Assembly (NCBI RefSeq): GCF_050459865.1
Contig: NZ_JBCMNM010000001.1
Coordinates: 1-18,507 of the forward strand
Direction: 5' to 3'
DNA from: Rummeliibacillus pycnus_B
Lineage (GTDB): Bacteria > Bacillota > Bacilli > Bacillales_A > Planococcaceae
DNA: 18,507 bases
The notes beneath the pieces were generated by a model, which searched no databases, was not told where the DNA came from, and was given only the letters and a program-made list of their open reading frames with translations. Numbering within the stretch: the stretch's first letter is position 1; each line of letters starts with the position of its first letter. Shown one piece after another: positions 1 to 7,317 of the stretch. The translations under genes and the position numbers were made by a program.

Positions 1-69
1 GCTAATTCCACATCATTCAGAAAACAGATTAATACTATTAAATTGATTCTATTACAATCGAAAAATGAC

Positions 70-112
70 AAAATTAAAAGGTATGAGTCCTGTACAATAC
101 TGAACTCATACC
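70..112 (-). terminator. Probable terminator of the pepF-like gene
   Basis: A 9-bp perfect inverted repeat (GGTATGAGT at 80-88, ACTCATACC at 104-112) is followed, on the minus strand, by TTTTAATTTTG. It lies about 85 nt beyond the stop of the minus-strand peptidase gene. The T-run is interrupted, so termination may be partial. The rest of bases 1-197 shows no gene. Confidence 0.55.
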
Positions 113-197
113 CAAGTCACCTAATGAAATACTTTTAGGAGTCATTCATTCTTATGGCACAATCACATTATTTTGTTTTTAACGATTTTAGCTTTTA

Positions 198-2012
198 TTA
201 ATTTACTTTATGAATTTCTTCAGTCAATTCTTCTAGTTGATCAATTAATGAGCCGATAAAGGCGATTGTATCCTGAAGTGGTTTGTCGGTTGTAATATTG
301 ACTCCAGCCATTTGTGTTAATTCAACAGGTGTCTTTGTACCACCAGCTTGTAACACTTTTAACCAATCATCTACAGCTGTTTGACCTTCATGTAAAATAC
401 GTTGTGATACTTGAGTAGAAATAGTTAGTCCTGCACTATAAGTGTAAGGATATAAGCCCATGTAGTAGTGAGGTTGGCGCATCCAAGTTAGTTCTGCACC
501 TTCGTTGATTTCTACATCGTTGCCCCAGAATTCTTCCAAAACAGAGCGTTTCAAGTTGTTTAAAATGTTAGCATTAACACCTTCGCCAGCATCCACTAAT
601 TCATACACTTTACGTTGATAAGCAGCTTCTAAAAGGTGAGTGACAAAGTTATGGTAATAAGTACGAGCAACAATTGATGCAATTACCCAGCGTTTGAAAC
701 GTGGATCATCTGAATGTTCAAGTAAGTAATTAGCCATCAACATTTCATTCATCGTAGATGGTGCTTCAACGAAATAAGTTGAAGATTCACTATTGAAAAG
801 TGATTGACTTCTTTGTGCATTTCTAAAATGACCTGCATGTCCTAGTTCATGAGCTAATACGAAGACTTCGTTCATACGTTGTGTCCAAGAAATTAAAATA
901 TATGAATGGGAACCATATGGGCTAGAGCAGAATGCACCTGTGGATTTTCCTTCATTATTCGCAAAGTCTATCCAACGATCATCAAATGCACTATCAATCA
1001 TTTCTAAATAGTCATCACCCATAACACCTAAAGCCTTTTTCATATAATCTCGTGATTCTTCGATTGTAATAGAAGGTTCATAATCTGGATCAAGTGAGAC
1101 TTTCAAATCAGCAAAAGTCATTTTGTCTAAACCATGTTCTTTTTGTAGAAGTTTTGCATAACGACGCATTTGAGGTGCTAATTCCTTCATAATGACATCA
1201 ATTTGACGATTATATAAATCACGATCGACTTCTTGTTCAAATAATAAATAATCAATTACTGAGTCATAGCCACGTAAATCGGCGATTGTTTTTTCAGTTT
1301 GAACATGAGTGTTATATGTTTTAGCTGTTGTATGTTGATAATCACTTAGTTTATCAGAGAAAGCTTTAAAAGCCTCGCGACGAACTGCAGTATCAGATTC
1401 TAATTCCCAATCACCTTCAAAAAGGTTATAGCTTAATGGGTAGCTTTTATTACCAACTGTGAAGTTTTCAAATTTCATATCAACTAATTTAGCTGTATTG
1501 TACAAACCGTAAGATGCATTAAAGGTGGAACCTAGTGCAGCTAATGTCTTTTCAACTTCAGGATGTAGCTGATGTTGTTTTTGAGCTATTAAACGATTGA
1601 TATAATGCGTATAGTTTGGTGCTAGTTGAATAGCTTCTTCTAATAGTTCAGTAGATAATTCTAAAATTTCGCTATGTACAAATGATACTAAACTAGCAAT
1701 TTGAGAAGAAACTGTAGCGAATTTACTAGTTCGAATTTGAGCTGTATCATTTGTTTGATCTGTTTCAAGATCTAATTCCATAAATGCACTAAAAGGAATT
1801 GTTGACACTTCAAAAGCTTCATAATCTGTGATAACATTGACAATTTGCTTTGCATCAGTAATTTGTCCTTGATATTTAGCATTGAATTTTTTCGCATCTT
1901 CAAGGATTTTTTGGACACCTGTATTATAAGCTTCTTCATTTGGAACAAGTGGTGATAAATCCCAAGTTTCAGCAACAGGAATATCTTGACGTTTTAGAAC
2001 ATTATTTATCAA
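198..2012 (-). CDS. pepF: M3-family oligoendopeptidase (PepF-like)
   Basis: Cytoplasmic zinc metallopeptidase of family M3 that cleaves short oligopeptides and so takes part in peptide turnover. The zinc motif HELGH is visible (H388, E389, H392 from the start chosen here). The expected third ligand, E416 in YFVEAPST, lies 24 residues downstream, as in the HExxH...E arrangement of the family. The whole protein is about 604 residues, a normal length for PepF, with no frameshift. An in-frame GTG exists at 2019-2021, but it overlaps the Shine-Dalgarno AAAGGAG (2021-2027). That SD sits 8 nt before TTG at 2010-2012, so I take TTG as the start. The gene is monocistronic, between its own terminator and the purC terminator. 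The family assignment is solid; the exact substrate preference is not readable from sequence. Confidence 0.93.
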   Translation of the reverse strand: MINNVLKRQDIPVAETWDLSPLVPNEEAYNTGVQKILEDAKKFNAKYQGQITDAKQIVNVITDYEAFEVSTIPFSAFMELDLETDQTNDTAQIRTSKFATVSSQIASLVSFVHSEILELSTELLEEAIQLAPNYTHYINRLIAQKQHQLHPEVEKTLAALGSTFNASYGLYNTAKLVDMKFENFTVGNKSYPLSYNLFEGDWELESDTAVRREAFKAFSDKLSDYQHTTAKTYNTHVQTEKTIADLRGYDSVIDYLLFEQEVDRDLYNRQIDVIMKELAPQMRRYAKLLQKEHGLDKMTFADLKVSLDPDYEPSITIEESRDYMKKALGVMGDDYLEMIDSAFDDRWIDFANNEGKSTGAFCSSPYGSHSYILISWTQRMNEVFVLAHELGHAGHFRNAQRSQSLFNSESSTYFVEAPSTMNEMLMANYLLEHSDDPRFKRWVIASIVARTYYHNFVTHLLEAAYQRKVYELVDAGEGVNANILNNLKRSVLEEFWGNDVEINEGAELTWMRQPHYYMGLYPYTYSAGLTISTQVSQRILHEGQTAVDDWLKVLQAGGTKTPVELTQMAGVNITTDKPLQDTIAFIGSLIDQLEELTEEIHKVN

Positions 2013-2095
2013 TTGAAACACTCCTTTATTACGTAATACGAATTAATTTCATTATAAATCGTATATTTCGTAAAGTAAAATATTTCAGATAAATT

Positions 2096-2143
2096 AAAAA
2101 AACCTAACGATATGTCGCGGGAAAGCGGGGATTTATCGTTAGG
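2096..2143 (-). terminator. Rho-independent terminator of purC
   Basis: Perfect 10-bp stem (CCTAACGATA 2103-2112 with TATCGTTAGG 2134-2143). On the minus strand it is followed by seven T. The 21-nt loop contains a small additional CGC/GCG pairing. It begins 10 nt after the purC stop and separates purC from the peptidase gene. Confidence 0.85.
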
Positions 2144-2153
2144 TGGTATTTTC

Positions 2154-2840
2154 TTATTTTGCTAATATTATTTTTTCAAGTTCCAATGGTTCAATGTATT
2201 TTTTTTCTTTATAAACGCGCATATTACCACCAGAAATTTCATCAATTAATAATATTTCACCAGTTTTTGCGTCACGACCAAATTCTAATTTAATATCGTG
2301 AAGTGTTAATCCTTTTTTGGCTAATTCAGTTCTTACAAAATTTGAAATATCAATTGCATGCTGCTTTAATACTTCATATTCTTCTTCAGTTAAAATGTCA
2401 AGCATTGCTAATGCATCTTTTGAAATAGGTGGATCTTGTCGTTCGTCGTCTTTAATCGTTACTTCAACAAAAGAGTCGAGTTCTTGGTCCTCTTCAACAT
2501 AAGCACCATAACGTCTTAAAAAGCTACCGTCCGCACGGAATCGACAAATAACTTCTAACCCATTACCGAAAACAGTTGCAGGTTTTACAGTCATTGTCGA
2601 TTCTTCAATGTTTGAAGAAATAAAGTGTGTTGGAACATCAATAGCATTTAGTCTTTTATAAAAGTATGTTGTTAAGCTAAGACCTGCGCGACCTGCACCT
2701 TCAATCGTTAACCCAACAGTATTTGCTCCTGGATCAAATACCCCATTGTTACCAGTAACATCATCCTTGAACTGCAATACTAAATGCCCCTCATCAACTT
2801 TAAATACATCCTTTGTTTTTCCTTCGTAAATTAGTTCCAT
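2154..2840 (-). CDS. purC: SAICAR synthetase, PurC-type (divergent, outside a pur operon)
   Basis: Phosphoribosylaminoimidazole-succinocarboxamide synthase joins CAIR and aspartate with ATP in purine biosynthesis. Visible PurC signatures are the N-terminal ATP-binding YEGKTKDVF, DDVTGNNG, the ADGSFLRRYG loop, DIKLEFG and LIDEISGGNMR. The length is 228 aa, slightly shorter than typical PurC (about 235-245). Two signatures are unusual. The usual VVRN-x-AAGS region reads VICRFRADGS, and the usual ISPDT-x-R reads ISGGNMR. This suggests a distinct PurC subfamily. ATG at 2840 is preceded by GGGGG with an 8-nt spacer. The gene stands alone between two terminators, with no other pur gene in the window and no purine riboswitch or recognisable PurBox upstream. 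It could be a second paralogue rather than the main pathway enzyme. Confidence 0.9.
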   Translation of the reverse strand: MELIYEGKTKDVFKVDEGHLVLQFKDDVTGNNGVFDPGANTVGLTIEGAGRAGLSLTTYFYKRLNAIDVPTHFISSNIEESTMTVKPATVFGNGLEVICRFRADGSFLRRYGAYVEEDQELDSFVEVTIKDDERQDPPISKDALAMLDILTEEEYEVLKQHAIDISNFVRTELAKKGLTLHDIKLEFGRDAKTGEILLIDEISGGNMRVYKEKKYIEPLELEKIILAK

Positions 2841-2944
2841 TTTTCATACCCCCATTTCAATGTTATTGTAAGTTATTGTTAATGGTAATAGTGAAAAATA
2901 TCCTAAAGAAAGAAAAAATAGCAAAAATAGATACATATAATGAT

Positions 2945-2978
2945 AAAAAGCAGTAAACCCATAAGGATTTACTGCTTT
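2945..2978 (-). terminator. Rho-independent terminator of gdhA
   Basis: An 11-bp perfect stem (AAAGCAGTAAA 2947-2957 with TTTACTGCTTT 2968-2978) is followed on the minus strand by TTTTTATCA. It lies 15 nt after the gdhA stop. The rest of the purC-gdhA gap has no convincing promoter for purC. Confidence 0.85.
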
Positions 2979-2992
2979 AGCAAATTAATAAA

Positions 2993-4366
2993 TTAAATTA
3001 CACCTTGTGCAATCATTGCGTCAGCAACTTTTAAGAATCCAGCAATGTTCGCCCCAATTAATAGATTTCCTTCATGACCAAATTCTTTTGCCGCTTCTAC
3101 GCTGTTTTGATAAATGGATTTCATAATATCATGTAGTTTTTCGTCTACTTCTTCGAATGTCCAGAATAAACGCATACTATTTTGCGCCATTTCTAATGCT
3201 GAAACAGCTACACCACCAGCATTTGCTGCTTTTGCAGGTGCAAACAATACATTGTTTGCAAAATAAACGTCAATGGCTTGAAGTGTTGAAGGCATATTTG
3301 CTCCTTCACCAACAGCTTTCAAACCGTTTTCAACAAGTATTTTTGCTGATTCTTCATCAATTTCATTTTGAGTTGCACATGGAAGGGCAATGTCACATGG
3401 AATTGTCCAAATACCATAACAACCTTCTTTATATGTTGCATCTGGATGTGTTTCAACATATTCTTTAATACGACCATGACGAACTTCTTTAATTTCTTTC
3501 ACTGTATCTAAATTGATACCATTTGGATCATAAATATAACCATTAGAATCAGAACAAGCTACAACTGTTGCACCTAATTGTTGTGCTTTTTCAATTGCAT
3601 AAGTGGATACATTACCTGAACCAGATACGACAACAGTTGCGCCTTCAAAAGTCATATCAATTTCTTTTAGCATTTCTTGTACGAAGTAAACACAGCCATA
3701 ACCAGTTGCTTCTTTACGAGCCAATGATCCACCAAAACGAGGTAATTTACCTGTAATTACACCAGGTTCGTATGCACCACGGATGCGGTTGTATTGACCA
3801 AATAAGAATCCAATTTCACGTGCTCCTACACCTATGTCACCTGCTGGAACGTCTACATCTGGTCCAATATATTTGTGTAACTCTGTCATAAATGCTTGAC
3901 AGAAGCGCATGATTTCTGCATCTGATTTACCTTTAGGATCAAAGTCAGAACCCCCTTTAGCACCTCCGATTGGTTGGCCAGTTAAAGAGTTTTTGAAAAT
4001 TTGTTCAAAACCTAGGAATTTAATGATACTTTCGTTTACAGATGGATGGAAGCGAAGTCCCCCTTTGTAAGGTCCAATTGCTGAACTGTATTGTACTCGA
4101 TACCCTCGGTTAACTTGGATTTTACCTTGATCATCTTCCCAAGAAACTCGAAATTTTACAACACGTTCTGGTTCAACAATTCGTTCTAAAAGGCTTGCTT
4201 GCATATATTCAGGACGTTGTGAAAAGACAGGTGTTAATGAATATAGAATTTCTTTTACTGCTTGTAAGAATTCAGGTTCATGATCATGATGTTTCATAAG
4301 ATTGTTATACACACTATCAATATACTCAGTTGCTAATTTTTGTGAATCTGACATCGCTGTAATCAT
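2993..4366 (-). CDS. gdhA: NADP-type glutamate dehydrogenase
   Basis: Hexameric glutamate dehydrogenase that interconverts 2-oxoglutarate plus ammonium and glutamate. The 457-residue length and the block PIGGAKGGSDFDPKGKS, then PAGDIGVGAREIG, are typical of the anabolic NADP-dependent GdhA branch (E. coli-like). The catalytic Lys is K137 in GGAKGG and the active-site Asp is D177 in PAGDIGV. A Rossmann GSGNVS motif lies at 249-254, and SDSNGYI follows the second strand. The nucleotide preference is inferred from similarity. ATG at 4366 has GGGGG with a 9-nt spacer. The gene is monocistronic, with its own terminator. The upstream region holds a sigma-A-like promoter and a perfect cre box, so carbon-source control by CcpA is plausible. 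Confidence 0.95.
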   Translation of the reverse strand: MITAMSDSQKLATEYIDSVYNNLMKHHDHEPEFLQAVKEILYSLTPVFSQRPEYMQASLLERIVEPERVVKFRVSWEDDQGKIQVNRGYRVQYSSAIGPYKGGLRFHPSVNESIIKFLGFEQIFKNSLTGQPIGGAKGGSDFDPKGKSDAEIMRFCQAFMTELHKYIGPDVDVPAGDIGVGAREIGFLFGQYNRIRGAYEPGVITGKLPRFGGSLARKEATGYGCVYFVQEMLKEIDMTFEGATVVVSGSGNVSTYAIEKAQQLGATVVACSDSNGYIYDPNGINLDTVKEIKEVRHGRIKEYVETHPDATYKEGCYGIWTIPCDIALPCATQNEIDEESAKILVENGLKAVGEGANMPSTLQAIDVYFANNVLFAPAKAANAGGVAVSALEMAQNSMRLFWTFEEVDEKLHDIMKSIYQNSVEAAKEFGHEGNLLIGANIAGFLKVADAMIAQGVI

Positions 4367-4403
4367 TAAGAAAAACCCCCATAAAATTTTGACTTATAAA
4401 CAT

Positions 4404-4432
4404 ATATTAGACATAATCGTATGAATTTTCAA
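4404..4432 (-). promoter_or_regulatory. Candidate sigma-A promoter of gdhA
   Basis: On the minus strand, TTGAAA (4427-4432) and TAATAT (4404-4409) are separated by exactly 17 bp and lie about 40-65 bp upstream of the gdhA ATG. The -35 matches 5/6 and the -10 matches 4/6. A consensus TATAAT further upstream (about 4440-4445) lacks a good -35. Confidence 0.5.
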
Positions 4433-4476
4433 TCATCTAATATTATAAAAATACAAAATTAACAGATATTTCAACT

Positions 4477-4490
4477 TGAAAGCGCTAACA
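4477..4490 (+). promoter_or_regulatory. CcpA cre box between gdhA and the YaiI/YqxD gene
   Basis: TGAAAGCGCTAACA matches the Bacillus cre consensus TGWAARCGYTWNCW at all 14 positions. It is centred about 87 bp upstream of the predicted gdhA start point. It also overlaps the -35 region of the plus-strand promoter (TATAAT at 4509-4514). By position it could repress the plus-strand gene and act as an upstream, possibly activating, site for gdhA. A 13-bp palindrome AATTGTgACAATT (4490-4502) directly abuts it. Confidence 0.6.
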
Positions 4491-4508
4491 ATTGTGACAA
4501 TTTAGCCA

Positions 4509-4514
4509 TATAAT
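4509..4514 (+). promoter_or_regulatory. Consensus -10 box for the YaiI/YqxD gene
   Basis: A perfect TATAAT lies 43 bp before the ATG at 4557. No good -35 exists 16-18 bp upstream (TAACAA at best), and this is where the cre box and the AATTGTgACAATT palindrome sit. The promoter may depend on an activator or be occluded by CcpA. Confidence 0.4.
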
Positions 4515-4556
4515 GTTAGGTTAAAAAAGGTAAACTATATATAGGAGGGAAGTCAG

Positions 4557-5012
4557 ATGACAAAAATATGTATTGATGCCGATGGCTGTCCTGTTGTTTC
4601 AGAAACTATTAAAATTGCAAAGGAATTCCGATTAGAAGTAATTATCTTTTGTGATACATCCCACCTTTTTGAAATAGAAGGGGTGAAAACCGTTGTTGTT
4701 TCTAAAGGAGCAGATGCAGTCGATTTTGAGCTTGTCAATCGAATTAAAAAAGGGGATATTACGATTACACAAGATTATGGACTTGCCGCAATGGTGTTAG
4801 CTAGAGGCGCTTATGTGATGAATCAGAATGGTTTGCAGTATACTTCAAATAATATCGATCAACTTTTATACTCACGTCATTTAAATCAGAAAATTCGTCA
4901 AGCTGGTGGTCGTACGAAAGGTCCTAAAAAAAGAACGAAAGAAACAAATGAAATATTTATTAATAATTTCCGCAAACTGTGCGAGTATGTTATTAAAAAT
5001 AATAATGAATAA
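4557..5012 (+). CDS. YaiI/YqxD family protein (UPF0178, DUF188)
   Basis: A conserved bacterial protein of about 150 aa with a PIN-like fold predicted for the family; its biochemical role is not established. The family signatures are visible. The N-terminal ICIDADGCPV carries an acidic cluster. VSKGADAVDFELV, DITITQDYGLAAMVLARGA and RQAGGRTKGPKK follow in order. The conserved Asp residues of the ADGCPV and TQDYGLA motifs are present, as expected if it binds a metal. ATG at 4557 has a strong SD AGGAGG (4543-4548) with an 8-nt spacer. In B. subtilis the homologue lies next to dnaG; here it is alone between gdhA and a yisP-like gene, so context gives no functional hint. It closes with a terminator shared with the convergent gene. 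Confidence 0.9.
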   Translation: MTKICIDADGCPVVSETIKIAKEFRLEVIIFCDTSHLFEIEGVKTVVVSKGADAVDFELVNRIKKGDITITQDYGLAAMVLARGAYVMNQNGLQYTSNNIDQLLYSRHLNQKIRQAGGRTKGPKKRTKETNEIFINNFRKLCEYVIKNNNE

Positions 5013-5023
5013 ATGATAAAGTG

Positions 5024-5060
5024 AATAAAAAAAGCTGGTTGCATTGTTGCTACCAGCTTT
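5024..5060 (-). terminator. Bidirectional terminator between YaiI/YqxD gene and yisP-like gene
   Basis: A 9-bp stem AAAGCTGGT (5031-5039) pairs with ACCAGCTTT (5052-5060). The minus strand continues with a run of seven T, making it a strong terminator for the minus-strand gene. On the plus strand the T-run is short (CTTTATATT), so it should also work, less efficiently, for the plus-strand gene. Confidence 0.8.
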
Positions 5061-5092
5061 ATATTATAAAATTTCTACACTTAAATATCTGG

Positions 5093-5911
5093 TTACTCTG
5101 CAGTAACTTCTTCAACAGTTTGTTCGACTTCTTTACGAGTCATTTTTTCATGACCTTTGCGCATGGCTTCAAGTGTTTTATGTGCTAATGCTAATGGAAT
5201 TTTACAGAACATTGAAATACTACGTTTAGAAATGCTTTTATTGTATTCGTCAGCTTTGGCTAAATTTTCTTCAGCATATTGGAAAAGGTCATCACGTGTC
5301 CATCCTTCTGGAACAAAGCTTACTCCGCGCTCTTTATCCTCTTCTTGATTACGTAAAATATTGACAATTTGTAATCCTCGACCATAACTGATTGCAAGTT
5401 CTCGATCAGTTTCGATACCAGCACCCCAGCGCCAAATATCAGATAACATCACGCCAACAAGACCAGCCACATAATAAGTATATTCATCTAAATCTTCCTT
5501 TGTTTTAACAATCCAACCCTTTGAGGCCCATTTTGCCATACCTTCTGCCATTTCACTAGTTGAAGCGGCTACTGTATCTCGAATTTCATCTGGGCATAGT
5601 GCTAACCAATCTGCAAGACGTAAAGAAACTTCTGGTAATTGATCAGCATAAGGCTCTAATAATTTCAGATAAGCTTCATTATCAAAGGGCTTTAATAATA
5701 ATTTACTAGTTGAATTTAGTAATTCTGTTTTTACATGATTAGGTAATTCTTCATGATCCTCAATCTCATCAATCGCGCGCATACATAAATAAGCTGTTGC
5801 AACTGTCGTTTTTAACTCTCTTTCTAAAAATGTAATAGGAATAAAGAAAGTGCGGCTTGTTGCTTTTAAAACAGACATCGCTTCTTTATATAATTCTTTT
5901 TGTTGTTTCAA
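5093..5911 (-). CDS. yisP: Squalene/phytoene synthase-family protein, YisP-like
   Basis: Trans-isoprenyl diphosphate synthase head-to-head family, resembling B. subtilis YisP, which is reported to act on farnesyl diphosphate and to be needed for biofilm/membrane microdomain functions. The first Asp-rich motif is intact: AIDEIEDHEEL, with DEIED at residues 48-52. The second motif, usually NILRD-x-x-x-D, reads NILRNQEEDKERG, so its first Asp is Asn (N188). This may favour diphosphate hydrolysis over full condensation (inference). Length is 272 aa. An in-frame ATG at 5941 exists without an SD. GGAGG (5921-5925) lies 9 nt before TTG at 5909-5911, so I choose TTG (MKQQKELYKEAM...). No carotenoid or hopanoid genes are adjacent, which argues against a crt or hpn pathway role. 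Being alone fits a YisP role. Confidence 0.82.
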   Translation of the reverse strand: MKQQKELYKEAMSVLKATSRTFFIPITFLERELKTTVATAYLCMRAIDEIEDHEELPNHVKTELLNSTSKLLLKPFDNEAYLKLLEPYADQLPEVSLRLADWLALCPDEIRDTVAASTSEMAEGMAKWASKGWIVKTKEDLDEYTYYVAGLVGVMLSDIWRWGAGIETDRELAISYGRGLQIVNILRNQEEDKERGVSFVPEGWTRDDLFQYAEENLAKADEYNKSISKRSISMFCKIPLALAHKTLEAMRKGHEKMTRKEVEQTVEEVTAE

Positions 5912-6003
5912 TTGGAACTTCCTCCGTTCAAAATAAAGCATTAACTATATCCTACTTCAAATTCGGCAAAATAGAAAATTAAATATACATTTTCATTCAT
6001 TCT

Positions 6004-6258
6004 TCATGATTTCAACTTAATAAACGTAGAGGGGAATTTTTCTGCGACGAAGCTAACTAAACGATATAGGCTTTTTATAGTATTCTTCAAAAGTATTTGA
6101 TTATCTCTAAATTTATGATTACATAAAGCTATGAAAGCATTTTCAAGATATACCCAATGTGCTATAATATTTAAAATATTAAAGCGATATGAGTTCATCA
6201 TCATCCGAAGATGATTACAACATACTAAAGAAAAAACAAATTGATTTTCAAAAAGCAA
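6004..6258 (-). pseudogene. Open stretch, possible decayed transposase C-terminus
   Basis: An 84-codon open frame without a usual start codon (it begins at an ATT) and without an SD. Its middle, LNIIAHWVYLENAFI, followed by KFPSTFIKL, vaguely recalls the 'LNxIExxWxxLKxxxI...P' tail of IS630-type DDE transposases. The key Glu of that motif would be Ala and one residue would be missing. It may equally be a chance open frame under the coaW promoter. I give it only as a weak candidate remnant. Confidence 0.18.
6140..6168 (+). promoter_or_regulatory. Extended -10 promoter of coaW
   Basis: TGC-TATAAT (TATAAT at 6163-6168) is an extended -10 with a 17-bp spacer to a weak -35, TTTTCA (6140-6145). 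Transcription from about 6175 would give a leader of about 143 nt before the coaW ATG, which is long for a simple kinase gene. Confidence 0.5.
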
Positions 6259-6317
6259 ATTGCACTTTCTAATGAAACGGAGTAAAGTGTTATTGGTCGA
6301 TTAAAAAGGAGATTTGT

Positions 6318-7148
6318 ATGACAAAGGCAATTGGAATAGACGCTGGAGGAACGCTTACAAAGCTGGCATACTTAAATGATATGAATGAAATACAGCTAAA
6401 GCATTTCCCATCAAATGATTTACCAGCTGTTATAGACTGGATTCATCAACAAAATGATATTCAAAAAATTGGTTTAACAGGTGGTCGAACAGAGCAAGTA
6501 AAATTGATGTTAGACTCAGTTAAATCTGTTCATTATATAGTAGAATTTGAGGCGACATTAAAAGGTGTTCGTTATCAATTAGCTAAAGAAGGGTACCAAT
6601 TCGATAAAAGTATTATTACGAATATTGGTACTGGAACTTCCATTCATTTTATGGACGAGAAGGAACATATGAGAGTTGGAGGAACTGGTGTTGGCGGAGG
6701 TACATTAATAGGACTTGCTGCTTTAACAACGGGCATCCATGATTATCAGGAAGTTCTTCAACTTGCAAAGGACGGGAACCGACAAGGGATTGACCTGTTA
6801 GTTCAAGACATTTATCAAGGAATGGATACACCATCCGAGCTTAAGCCTACCTTGACAGCTAGTAATTTTGGCAAAGTTGGAATTAAAGAATTTGAAAAAT
6901 ACGAACAAGCTGATATATTGGCAACAGTACAAGGTTTAGTTGGTGAAGTAATTACTACATTAAGTATACAATTAGCAAATCAAATGGATGCCGAATATAT
7001 TCTCTATATTGGTACAACATTAGATCATAATGATAAATTACGGGAAATTATCGCTGACTATACTATTTTAAAAAAGAAAACACCTGTATTTTTAGAAGAT
7101 CATGGCTTCAGTGGAGCAATTGGAGCTTTGATGAATATTATCGAATAG
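6318..7148 (+). CDS. coaW: Type II pantothenate kinase
   Basis: Phosphorylates pantothenate with ATP, the first step of coenzyme A synthesis. It belongs to the CoaW type II (ASKHA-fold, eukaryote-like) class known from staphylococci. At 276 aa it aligns by eye with S. aureus CoaW throughout. The phosphate-1 loop is GIDAGGTLTKLAY (residues 6-18). LTGGRTEQ, then IVEFEAT with the catalytic Glu context, follow. NIGTGTSIHF and VGGTGVGGGTLIGL form the adenosine/phosphate loops, TASNFGKVG lies later, and FSGAIGALMN is at the C terminus. SD AAAGGAG (6305-6311) precedes ATG with a 6-nt spacer. It is monocistronic, with its own promoter and terminator. Type II enzymes are generally little inhibited by CoA; that trait is family knowledge, not visible here. 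Confidence 0.92.
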   Translation: MTKAIGIDAGGTLTKLAYLNDMNEIQLKHFPSNDLPAVIDWIHQQNDIQKIGLTGGRTEQVKLMLDSVKSVHYIVEFEATLKGVRYQLAKEGYQFDKSIITNIGTGTSIHFMDEKEHMRVGGTGVGGGTLIGLAALTTGIHDYQEVLQLAKDGNRQGIDLLVQDIYQGMDTPSELKPTLTASNFGKVGIKEFEKYEQADILATVQGLVGEVITTLSIQLANQMDAEYILYIGTTLDHNDKLREIIADYTILKKKTPVFLEDHGFSGAIGALMNIIE

Positions 7149-7151
7149 TCA

Positions 7152-7192
7152 AGAGACTTAATGGCCTATTAAGAGGTTATTAAGTCTTTTTT
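7152..7192 (+). terminator. Rho-independent terminator of coaW
   Basis: A 9-bp stem AGACTTAAT (7154-7162) with ATTAAGTCT (7179-7187) is followed by six T. It starts 4-6 nt after the coaW stop. Confidence 0.85.
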
Positions 7193-7245
7193 ATTGTAAT
7201 AATACAATGGTAATGATCTTACTTCTTGTATTATGACAAAAACTA

Positions 7246-7274
7246 TTTACAAAAATAAAACTTAAGAATACAAT
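7246..7274 (+). promoter_or_regulatory. Sigma-A promoter of the marR-MFS operon
   Basis: TTTACA (7246-7251) and TACAAT (7269-7274) have a 17-bp spacer, each matching 5/6 of the consensus. The predicted start point is near 7281, immediately before the palindromic operator. Confidence 0.65.
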
Positions 7275-7282
7275 TAATATTG

Positions 7283-7302
7283 TTATTTACCTAGGTAAAT
7301 AA
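7283..7302 (+). promoter_or_regulatory. 20-bp perfect palindrome, probable MarR operator
   Basis: TTATTTACCTAGGTAAATAA is a perfect 20-bp palindrome covering about +2 to +21 of the predicted transcript, ending 4 nt before the SD of the MarR-family gene. Position and symmetry fit an autorepressor site for the dimeric regulator encoded next to it; binding is inferred. Confidence 0.65.
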
Positions 7303-7317
7303 TTTAGGGAGGACAAT

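Larger units (their letters stand above)
5912..6317. other. Gap between yisP-like gene and coaW
   Basis: About 400 bp without a confident gene. It holds the coaW promoter and a leader of about 140 nt. That leader contains a short hairpin (ATCATC-cgaa-GATGAT near 6197-6213) and a CACTTT/AAAGTG pairing near 6264-6290. A minus-strand open stretch at 6004-6258 is listed separately. No known riboswitch is recognisable. Confidence 0.4.

Noticed and set aside
2841..2944. Purine riboswitch or PurBox upstream of purC
   Set aside because: No conserved riboswitch core, no CGAAC-type PurBox, and the AT-rich region gives only weak promoter matches.
3157..3468. Plus-strand open frame of about 100 codons inside gdhA
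   Set aside because: Lies entirely antisense within a well-conserved gdhA, has Leu/His/Gln-rich shadow composition and no SD; a codon-use shadow.
4494..4510. TnrA/GlnR box near gdhA
   Set aside because: TGTGACAATTTA matches the left half of TGTNANAWWWTMTNACA, but the right half (TNACA) is absent.
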